A stretch of DNA of 7,111 nt from an uncultured Actinomycetes bacterium (GTDB lineage: Bacteria; Actinomycetota; Actinomycetes; S36-B12), in contig CAINGG010000470.1 in NCBI GenBank assembly GCA_903848435.1, positions 1 through 7,111 of the forward strand, in the 5' to 3' direction. The first letter of the stretch is position 1; each line of letters starts with the position of its first letter. Shown here piece after piece: positions 1-5,534 of this stretch. The notes below the pieces were generated by a model, which searched no databases, had not been told where the DNA came from, and saw only the letters and a program-made list of their open reading frames with translations. Position numbers and translations under genes: made by a program.

Positions 1-1251
1 CCACAGCTCGACGGTGCGCGTGCGTCCGTCGAAGGAGTAGATCGTCGGCACTGTCGTGTGGTCGGTGTAGACAAGCCAGGCAACCGGACCGCCGTCGGGC
101 TGTTCGACCGGCCCGCCGATGGTGCCGGCACCGGGCAACTCGATGCGTTCGAGGAGTTCGCCGGTCTCCAGATCGTGCAGGGTCATCTCGCTGACCACGT
201 GCCGGGTCCACACGGCGAGGAGCAGCGGCCGGATGAGATCGGGGCCGTCAAGGAGAGCGAACCCGTCCAGCACGGCTTCGGGATCCTCGGGGAGCAGGTC
301 GCGCCACGGCTGGTCGACGATGGCGTCCGGTGCGCTCACGCACAGTCGTCCGCGTGGCGCGTCGAGATCAGTGGAGATGTAGAACAGCCCATTGCGTCCC
401 ACCTGGATACCGGTCTGCGCGTCGACGTCGCCCTGCACCAATCTGAACGCCGGGGATTCCGGCGGTGACGAGCGCAGGTCCGCGATCCACAGGTCATTGC
501 GCGGCTCAGTGCCCTCGGAGGCCGACACCTGCAGCCAGTGCCCATCACGGCTGACCTCGACGCCGTAATAGTTGGTCATCGTCATGCCAGCGCCGAACAC
601 CAGGATGTCGTCGTCGGTGCTCGCACCGACCGTATGCAGGTAGACGCGTCGGTGGAATTGGCGCTCCGGCTCGGGCAGGAGCTCGGGAGCGATACGGCGT
701 ACGTAGTAGAAGCGCTCACCGCCCGGCAGCCATGCGATGGGCGAGTAGCGGCACCGGTCGATGCCGTCCTCGATGATCTCTCCGGTCGAGGTGTCGATGA
801 CGGCGAGGATCGACTCCTCGTTGCCACCGATGGAGTACTGCAGGGCCAGGCGATCGCCCTCCTTGCTCGGCTGCCAGGAGTCGAGAGTGGTCAGGCCACT
901 GGGGTCCTTGGCCATCGGGTCGAAGAGGGCTCGGCCCGGTCCGTCGCCCTCGCGCACGTAGAGGACCGGGAACTGCTGCCCGGGCTCGCGCCGGGTGAAG
1001 AACGTCCAGCGACCGCGGACGTAGGGCGGCGACACCGATCCGGAGCCCATGAGTTGCTCGATGCGTGCGGCGAACCGATCGCGCCGGGACCAGGCCGCGC
1101 GCTCCTGCTCCATCAGCGCGTCCTGCGCCGCGCGCCAGTCCACGGAGCGGGGGTCCTGGGCATCCTCCAGCCAGCGATAGGGATCGGGCACGGGGCGCCC
1201 GTGCAGGTCGTCAACCAGGTCGAGGCGCTCGGCGGCGGGATAGTCGGGCAT
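1..1251 (-). CDS. Prolyl oligopeptidase family (S9A) peptidase, N-terminal part, cut by the window edge
   Basis: Seen: an open frame runs from an ATG at 1251 to base 1 without a stop, giving 417 residues. The N-terminus carries PDPYRWLED (about residues 22-30), the entry motif of S9A peptidases. Later segments such as ALFDP, SIGGNEES, DTSTGEIIEDGI and SPIAWLPGGERFYYVRR match successive blades of the seven-bladed propeller that gates access to the active site. There is no signal peptide, so the protein is probably cytosolic. Known of the family: S9A enzymes are about 700 residues long and cleave short peptides, usually after proline; the Ser-Asp-His triad sits in the C-terminal alpha/beta-hydrolase domain. 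That domain lies beyond the left edge, so activity and specificity cannot be judged here. Oligopeptidase B is a less likely alternative, because it normally has WLRDD rather than WLED. The start is supported by a -10-like box 6 bases upstream. The gene is divergent from the amidase gene. Confidence 0.9.
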   Translation of the reverse strand, partial: MPDYPAAERLDLVDDLHGRPVPDPYRWLEDAQDPRSVDWRAAQDALMEQERAAWSRRDRFAARIEQLMGSGSVSPPYVRGRWTFFTRREPGQQFPVLYVREGDGPGRALFDPMAKDPSGLTTLDSWQPSKEGDRLALQYSIGGNEESILAVIDTSTGEIIEDGIDRCRYSPIAWLPGGERFYYVRRIAPELLPEPERQFHRRVYLHTVGASTDDDILVFGAGMTMTNYYGVEVSRDGHWLQVSASEGTEPRNDLWIADLRSSPPESPAFRLVQGDVDAQTGIQVGRNGLFYISTDLDAPRGRLCVSAPDAIVDQPWRDLLPEDPEAVLDGFALLDGPDLIRPLLLAVWTRHVVSEMTLHDLETGELLERIELPGAGTIGGPVEQPDGGPVAWLVYTDHTTVPTIYSFDGRTRTVELW

Positions 1252-1254
1252 GGT

Positions 1255-1298
1255 CCGACCCTAGGGCGTCCCCTGCGGGCCCGGCGCCGACCCTAGGG
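1255..1298. repeat. 12-base direct repeat CCGACCCTAGGG, two copies, containing both -10 boxes
   Basis: Identical 12-base copies lie at 1255-1266 and 1287-1298, offset by 32 bases. Each contains the 8-base palindrome CCCTAGGG; the second extends to a 10-base palindrome, ACCCTAGGGT (1290-1299). The first copy supplies the minus-strand -10 box and the second the plus-strand one. The simplest reading is two similar promoter elements facing away from each other. Two binding sites for a dimeric regulator is a weaker alternative. Between them are two short GC palindromes, GGGCCC (1277-1282) and GGCGCC (1283-1288), to which I assign no function. Confidence 0.55.
1258..1263 (-). promoter_or_regulatory. 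-10 box of a probable leaderless promoter for the S9A peptidase gene
   Basis: Read on the minus strand, the sequence is CCCTAGGGT, then CGGACC, then the ATG. TAGGGT fits the actinobacterial TANNNT -10 consensus. Its 3' end is exactly 6 bases from the A of the ATG, so transcription would begin at or next to the start codon. There is no Shine-Dalgarno sequence in this gap and no clear -35 hexamer upstream. The role is inferred from motif and spacing. Confidence 0.6.
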
Positions 1299-1299
1299 T
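1294..1299 (+). promoter_or_regulatory. -10 box of a probable leaderless promoter for the amidase-malQ operon
   Basis: The sequence reads CCCTAGGGT, then GGTCGC, then the ATG at 1306. The TAGGGT hexamer (TANNNT class) is again exactly 6 bases from the start codon, with no ribosome binding site between. This mirrors the arrangement on the opposite strand at 1258-1263 and the one at 4830-4835. No convincing -35 hexamer is visible. Confidence 0.6.
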
Positions 1300-1305
1300 G
1301 GTCGC

Positions 1306-2730
1306 ATGGCCGCCCTCCACGACCTCACTGCGCTCGAGCAGGCCGAGGCGATCCGCAACCGCACCCTCTCGCCGGTGGAACTCGCCGAGCACTACATCGC
1401 TCGCACGGAGGCGCTCAATGACACCGTTGGCGCATTCATCTCGCTGACTCCGGAACTCGCACTCCAGCAGGCGCGCGATGCCGAGCAGGCGGTCATGGAT
1501 GCTGCTGACCCATCGGAGCTTCCGGTGCTGCACGGTGTCGTCGTTCCGGTCAAGGATCTGCAATTCCTCGCCGGCGTTCGCTGCACCATGGGCTCGGCGG
1601 CCTACGACATCACTCCCTTCGGTGACGACCACATCGTCACCCGGCTCAAGCAGGGCAACGTCGTGATGACCGGCAAGACCAACACCCCGGAGTTCGGGCT
1701 GCCCTGCTACACCGAGCCTTCCGTCGCACCGCCTGCGCGTACGCCGTGGGACCTCACCCGATCCGCGGGCGGATCGAGCGGCGGTGCGGCCGCCGCCGTC
1801 GCCGCGGGGCTCGCGCCTGTGGCGCACGGCTCGGATGGCGGAGGTTCGGTGCGCATCCCGGCGAGCGTGTGCGGACTCGTCGGCATCAAGACGGCGCGCG
1901 GCCGCACGTCGACCGGCCCTTTGCGCGATCCCGTGGGCGAGTTCCCGGTCAACGGCCCCCTGGCGCGCACGGTCCGCGATGCCGCGGCACTGCTCGACGT
2001 CATGGCGGGTGCCTTCCCCGACGATCCCTACCCGGCCCCACCGCTTCCGCCGGGCGAAACCTTCCTCAAGGCCGCGGGCCGTGAGCCGGGCGTGCTTCGC
2101 ATCGGTCGGTTCCGCACGCCACTGATCGCGAGTTCCGAGGTGCACCAGGACTGCATCGATGCGTATGACTCCGCGAGCATGCTGCTGGAGGAACTCGGCC
2201 ATGTCGTCGAGGACTTCACGCCGGCCTTCCCCGACTCCATGGTTGCCACCTTCGAGACGATCTGGTCCGTGCTCGCGCTGCTCACGCCCGTGGACCCGGC
2301 GCTCGAAGGCGAGCTCATGCCGTTGACGCGCTATCTGCGTGAGCGCGGCGCGCGCGTCAGTGGTGTCGAGCTCGCCGGAGCTGTGTCATTCGCGCGCATC
2401 ATCTCGCGCGGCGTCATCGCCGCGGCCGCGCCGTATGACGTCCTGCTCTCCCCGACGCTGGCCCAGCCGCCCGTGCCGGTGGGCTACTTCACCGATGGTG
2501 GCGACCCTGCCGCAGACTTCGAACGCCAGAAGGCCTTCACCCCGTTCACCGCCCTCTTCAACGTGACCGGGCAGCCGGCCATCTCGGTGCCCCTGCATTG
2601 GACTGCGCAGGGGCTGCCCATCGGCGTGCACTTGGTCGGTCGGCCCTACGACGAGCTCACCCTGATCTCGCTCGCGGCCCAGTTGGAGCAGGCCAAGCCG
2701 TGGCTGGGGCGGCATCCGGAGATCTGGTGA
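1306..2730 (+). CDS. Amidase-signature family hydrolase
   Basis: Encodes 474 residues, a normal length for amidase-signature enzymes, which hydrolyse carboxamides through a Ser-cisSer-Lys triad. Visible catalytic elements: Lys83 in VPVKDL, the glycine/serine motif GGSSGGAAAA with cis-Ser157, and nucleophile Ser181 in GSDGGGSVRIPAS. The 24-residue spacing between the two serines equals that of fatty acid amide hydrolase and GatA. The C-terminal segment FNVTGQPAISVPL and GLPIGVHLVGRPYDE is also typical. The GSDGGGS form resembles 6-aminohexanoate-cyclic-dimer hydrolase (NylA)-like and mycobacterial amidases, but the substrate cannot be deduced. A GatA role is unlikely because no gatB or gatC is adjacent. 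No signal peptide is seen, so it is probably cytosolic. The ATG is chosen because the family homology begins near it and a -10-like box lies 6 bases upstream. The stop overlaps the malQ start, so the two are probably one transcript. Confidence 0.93.
   Translation: MAALHDLTALEQAEAIRNRTLSPVELAEHYIARTEALNDTVGAFISLTPELALQQARDAEQAVMDAADPSELPVLHGVVVPVKDLQFLAGVRCTMGSAAYDITPFGDDHIVTRLKQGNVVMTGKTNTPEFGLPCYTEPSVAPPARTPWDLTRSAGGSSGGAAAAVAAGLAPVAHGSDGGGSVRIPASVCGLVGIKTARGRTSTGPLRDPVGEFPVNGPLARTVRDAAALLDVMAGAFPDDPYPAPPLPPGETFLKAAGREPGVLRIGRFRTPLIASSEVHQDCIDAYDSASMLLEELGHVVEDFTPAFPDSMVATFETIWSVLALLTPVDPALEGELMPLTRYLRERGARVSGVELAGAVSFARIISRGVIAAAAPYDVLLSPTLAQPPVPVGYFTDGGDPAADFERQKAFTPFTALFNVTGQPAISVPLHWTAQGLPIGVHLVGRPYDELTLISLAAQLEQAKPWLGRHPEIW
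2718..2730 (+). promoter_or_regulatory. Shine-Dalgarno and GTGA stop-start overlap between the amidase and malQ
   Basis: GGAG at 2718-2721 lies 5 bases before a GTG at 2727-2729. The GTG shares its last two bases with the amidase TGA stop (2728-2730), giving a GTGA junction. This is a classic arrangement for translational coupling and decides the malQ start. The alternative ATG at 2598 would add 43 Arg/Ala-rich residues lying entirely in the amidase gene and is rejected. Confidence 0.75.
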
Positions 2731-4832
2731 GCCCGGAGCTCGTCGAGCTGGCGCGTGCCTACGGCGTCGCGGTCGACTACTGGGACCAGTCCGGGGCGCA
2801 CGTCGATGTCGCTCCCGGCATCGTCGAAGAGGTACTCACCGCCCTCGGCGCAGACGTGTCGTCCGAAGACGCGATTCGCAGCAGCCTGGCCGAGGCGCGG
2901 ATTGCGCGGTGGCGGCGCACCCTGCCTCCGACCGTCGTCACCATCGGCGGTCGCTACGCCCAGGTGCCCGTGCACGTCGCGCACGGCACCGATGTACGCG
3001 TGTGGATCGAACTCGAGGACGGTGGCATCGTCGAGCCGACGCAGAGCAACCGTTGGGTCGACCCCGTCGATGTCGATGGTCGACTGGTTGGCGAGGCGAC
3101 CTTCGTCATACCGGCGGACGTCCCGCTCGGGTGGCACGTGCTCAAGGCCCTGTCCGATGGCGGCCTCGCTGAGTCGACCCTCGTCGTGACGCCTGAGCGA
3201 CTGCACCCGCCGGCGCTAGCCGATGGCGGGCGCCTGTGGGGTTTCATGGCGCAGATCTACTCCGTGCGCTCACGCAGGTCATGGGGCATCGGCGACCTGG
3301 TCGACTTGGCCGACCTCGTGGCGTGGAGCGGGCAGGCGCTCGGCGCGGACTTCACGCTGGTCAATCCCTTGCATTCGGCCAACCTCTACCCCCCGATGAT
3401 TCCGTCCCCCTACCTGCCGACGACGCGACGCTTCGCCAACCCGATCTACCTGCGCATCGAGGCCATCCCCGAGTACGCCTACCTCGACGCCAAGGACCGC
3501 AAGCGCGTGCGCCGCCTGGGCAAGCCGCTGCGCGCGTCGAACCAGGCTCTGCTCGATCGTGATGCGGCATGGGCCGCCAAGACAGCGGCGCTCGACATCA
3601 TCCGTGGCGTCGCGCTATCACCCGGGCGCCAGGCGCAGTACGACGCCTTCGTCACGCGCGAGGGAGACGGGCTCGTCGACTTCGCGACGTGGTGCGCCCT
3701 TGCCGACACCTACGGTGGCCGGTGGCGCGACTGGCCGGAAGCACTGCGGCATCCCCGGTCACCCGAGGTGATCGAGTGGCGAGTGGCTCATGCCGATGCT
3801 GTCGAGCGCTATCTCTGGATGCAGTGGCTGCTCGATGAGCAACTCGAATCCACGCAGAGCGCAAGCGTCGACGTCGGCATGCGCGCAGGCGTCATCCACG
3901 ATCTTGCCGTCGGCGTGACGGCAGACGGTGCCGACGCGTGGCGACTGCAGGACATCCTCGCGCAGGGAGTGTCGGTGGGGGCGCCGCCGGATATGTACAA
4001 CCAGCTCGGCCAGGACTGGGCTCAGCCGCCGTGGAAGCCCGACGCCCTGGCCGAGGCGGGATACCGGCCCTACGCCGAGATGCTACGCACGCTCCTCCGG
4101 CACGCCGGCGGCGTGCGCATCGACCACGTGCTCGGGCTCTTCCGCCAATGGTGGATTCCCCGGGGTCGCGAAGCCAACCAGGGCACCTTCGTCTATCTGG
4201 ACCATGAGGCACTCGTGGGCATCCTTGCCCTGGAGGCGCACCGTGCGGGAGCCCTCGTCATCGGCGAGGACCTCGGCACGGTGGAGCCATGGGTGCAGGA
4301 CGCGCTGCGAGAACGCGGCATTCTCGGTACGTCGATCCTGTGGTTCGAAAGGTGGGAGGGCGGCGCGCTGCGAGCACCTGAGCACTGGCGCACCGACGTA
4401 CTCGCGAGTGTCGCCGTGCACGACCTGCCACCGACCGCGGGCTACTTGCGCGGCGAGCATGTGCGCATTCGCGATGAGCTCGGCCTGCTCGCGAGGTCCG
4501 TTGACGATGAGCGCGCCAAGGACACGGCTGAGACGGGGGAGTGGCTGGCACTCGCGCGTGAGCGCGGATGGCTAGCCGATGACGTCGACGAGGCCGACAT
4601 GGTGGTGGCACTGCATCGGGTGGTCGGGGCGTCTCCGGCCCGACTGGTCGGCATCTGCCTTCCCGACCTCGTCGGCGATATCCGCGCGCAGAATCAGCCG
4701 GGCACGGACCAGGAGTACCCGAATTGGCGGGTGCCGCTGGCCGATGCGCGGGGGCGTGCGGTCTTCCTGGAGGACCTGCCGGGCGCCGTGCTCACCGCTC
4801 CCCTCCTGCGCGCCATCAGCGTCACGCCCTAG
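2727..4832 (+). CDS. malQ: 4-alpha-glucanotransferase (amylomaltase, GH77)
   Basis: Encodes 701 residues from GTG 2727. MalQ transfers 4-alpha-glucan segments between maltodextrins, releasing glucose, in cytosolic maltose and glycogen turnover. An N-terminal helical stretch (about 1-60) and a beta-rich domain (about 65-155) precede the GH77 barrel, which starts near residue 169. This matches the longer actinobacterial and enterobacterial MalQ form rather than the roughly 500-residue Thermus type. Catalytic residues are present: nucleophile Asp466 in VRIDHV, acid/base Glu514 in IGEDLGTV, and the third acid Asp566 in VHDLPPTAGYL. Their spacing (48 and 52 residues) equals that of E. coli MalQ (448/496/548). 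Other GH77 blocks are WGIGDL (from 186), SPYLPTTRRF (from 227), DLAVGVTADGADAW, SVGAPPDMYNQLGQDW and QWWIPRG. No maltose transporter or other glucan gene is in the window. It appears to be transcribed with the amidase. The TAG stop doubles as part of the next gene's -10 box. Confidence 0.97.
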   Translation: MSPELVELARAYGVAVDYWDQSGAHVDVAPGIVEEVLTALGADVSSEDAIRSSLAEARIARWRRTLPPTVVTIGGRYAQVPVHVAHGTDVRVWIELEDGGIVEPTQSNRWVDPVDVDGRLVGEATFVIPADVPLGWHVLKALSDGGLAESTLVVTPERLHPPALADGGRLWGFMAQIYSVRSRRSWGIGDLVDLADLVAWSGQALGADFTLVNPLHSANLYPPMIPSPYLPTTRRFANPIYLRIEAIPEYAYLDAKDRKRVRRLGKPLRASNQALLDRDAAWAAKTAALDIIRGVALSPGRQAQYDAFVTREGDGLVDFATWCALADTYGGRWRDWPEALRHPRSPEVIEWRVAHADAVERYLWMQWLLDEQLESTQSASVDVGMRAGVIHDLAVGVTADGADAWRLQDILAQGVSVGAPPDMYNQLGQDWAQPPWKPDALAEAGYRPYAEMLRTLLRHAGGVRIDHVLGLFRQWWIPRGREANQGTFVYLDHEALVGILALEAHRAGALVIGEDLGTVEPWVQDALRERGILGTSILWFERWEGGALRAPEHWRTDVLASVAVHDLPPTAGYLRGEHVRIRDELGLLARSVDDERAKDTAETGEWLALARERGWLADDVDEADMVVALHRVVGASPARLVGICLPDLVGDIRAQNQPGTDQEYPNWRVPLADARGRAVFLEDLPGAVLTAPLLRAISVTP

Positions 4833-4835
4833 GCT
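4830..4835 (+). promoter_or_regulatory. -10 box overlapping the malQ stop codon, probable leaderless promoter
   Basis: The sequence reads CCCTAGGCT, then GTCGCC, then the ATG at 4842. TAGGCT fits TANNNT and is exactly 6 bases from the ATG, as at the two promoters near 1258 and 1294. Its first three bases are the malQ TAG stop. No Shine-Dalgarno fits in the 9-base gap, which supports a leaderless start for the membrane-protein gene. No clear -35 is seen inside the end of malQ. Confidence 0.6.
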
Positions 4836-4841
4836 GTCGCC

Positions 4842-5138
4842 ATGTCTTTGTTCGCCGTCGACCCGATGTGGCAGGCCCCGCCGACGTACACCCCGCTGGA
4901 GGCCATCGGCCTCTTCGTGGGTATCCCGCTGACCGTCATCATCGTGGTCGCCCTCGCCGTCTACGCCCCGGGCTGGATCCGCGGGCGCCAGGGCGAGAGC
5001 GACGAGGCGGGTGCCGGCGGCCCGGTCTGGGCGACGAGCCCGGCCGGCGCCATGGCCGCACCGTCGGGCCCGGGCATCCTCACGCCCGCGGGGCCGACCG
5101 ACCACACCGAGCGCGGGGGTGCCAGTGGCCAGTGGTGA
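4842..5138 (+). CDS. Small single-pass membrane protein of unknown function
   Basis: Encodes 98 residues. A short N-terminal segment (1-18) is followed by one hydrophobic helix, about residues 21-43, including IPLTVIIVVALAVY. Arginines at 47 and 49 then begin a Gly/Ala/Pro-rich, probably disordered tail of about 50 residues. By the positive-inside rule the N-terminus would be outside and the tail cytoplasmic. I do not recognise a named family. The ATG is supported by the -10-like box 6 bases upstream. The 3' end overlaps the DUF5130-like gene by 14 bases, so the two proteins are probably made together and may act at the membrane together; that is inference. The coding call rests on the clear helix, the tight spacing and the overlap. 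Confidence 0.8.
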   Translation: MSLFAVDPMWQAPPTYTPLEAIGLFVGIPLTVIIVVALAVYAPGWIRGRQGESDEAGAGGPVWATSPAGAMAAPSGPGILTPAGPTDHTERGGASGQW

Positions 5139-5508
5139 CCTGACCCCGGCCCAGCTCGCCGAGCTCCATCGGCTCCTCCTGCACGCGCAGGAGCAGTCCG
5201 GCCTCACCTTCAGCGTCTACCTCGGCGCGTGGAAGGACGCTCGCGAGGGTGCCGAAGCGATGCTCTCCCGCCTACCCGATCCGGACCGCAGCGTCCTGGT
5301 CGCCGTTGATCCGCAGGGCCGCACCCTGGAGATCGTCACCGGTCGACTGGCGCGCATTCCGCTCGATGACCACGCCTGCGGACTCGCGGTGCTGTCCATG
5401 ACGAGTTCCTTCGTCGCCGATGACCTGATGGGCGGCCTCCGCGACGGCCTTGGCGTACTCGCCGATCACGGAAGGCGCATGCGCGTCTTCCACGTCGACC
5501 AGGTCTAG
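5125..5508 (+). CDS. DUF5130/TPM-like domain protein
   Basis: Encodes 127 residues from a GTG at 5125. A G-rich run (GGGGG, 5115-5119) lies 5 bases upstream and can serve as a weak ribosome binding site. A start at ATG 5011 is rejected: its extra 38 residues are Arg/Pro-rich and are a shadow of the upstream membrane-protein gene. Fold features: an N-terminal helix (TPAQLAELHRLLLHAQ), a strand (LTFSVYLG), then SVLVAVDPQGRTLEIVTG, RIPLDD and a C-terminal helix pair ending near GGLRDGLGVLADHGRR. This order resembles TPM domains (strand, G-x-EIVTG turn, R-x-LDD, GL-x-x-GL), and the protein looks like the actinobacterial DUF5130 family. No signal peptide or membrane helix is present, so membrane association would have to come through the overlapping upstream partner. 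Biochemical function is unknown. It is convergent with pepN across 16 bases. Confidence 0.82.
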   Translation: MASGDLTPAQLAELHRLLLHAQEQSGLTFSVYLGAWKDAREGAEAMLSRLPDPDRSVLVAVDPQGRTLEIVTGRLARIPLDDHACGLAVLSMTSSFVADDLMGGLRDGLGVLADHGRRMRVFHVDQV

Positions 5509-5519
5509 GACGTTGCGGC

Positions 5520-5534
5520 CGCGTCTACGACGCG
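5520..5534. terminator. Possible hairpin at the junction of two convergent genes
   Basis: CGCGTC-TAC-GACGCG forms a perfect 6-base-pair stem with a 3-base loop. It sits at the end of pepN; the pepN stop codon spans the loop and stem edge. There is no T-run on either side, so it is not a standard intrinsic terminator. It could act in both directions as a GC-only hairpin, or be chance in GC-rich DNA. Confidence 0.25.

Noticed and set aside
538..1296. 252-residue plus-strand open frame opposite the S9A peptidase
   Set aside because: The opposite strand encodes a clear S9A propeller; this frame shows no family motif and is a GC-rich antisense shadow.
1261..2202. 313-residue minus-strand open frame opposite the amidase
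   Set aside because: It is Arg/Gly-rich with no recognisable motif and lies wholly opposite the amidase with intact catalytic residues.
2598..2726. Upstream extension of malQ to an ATG at 2598
   Set aside because: The 43 added residues are Arg/Ala-rich and lie within amidase coding sequence; the GTG at 2727 has a well-placed GGAG and matches the family N-terminus.
5011..5124. Upstream extension of the DUF5130-like protein to an ATG at 5011
   Set aside because: The extension is an Arg/Pro-rich frame shadow of the membrane-protein tail; the GTG at 5125 gives a compact domain start.
4572..5207. 211-residue minus-strand open frame across the malQ end and membrane-protein gene
   Set aside because: It crosses two better-supported genes on the other strand, has no motif and is compositionally a shadow.
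5515..5522. GCGGCCGC palindrome between the convergent stops
   Set aside because: An 8-base palindrome without loop or T-run is expected by chance in DNA this GC-rich and is not by itself a terminator.
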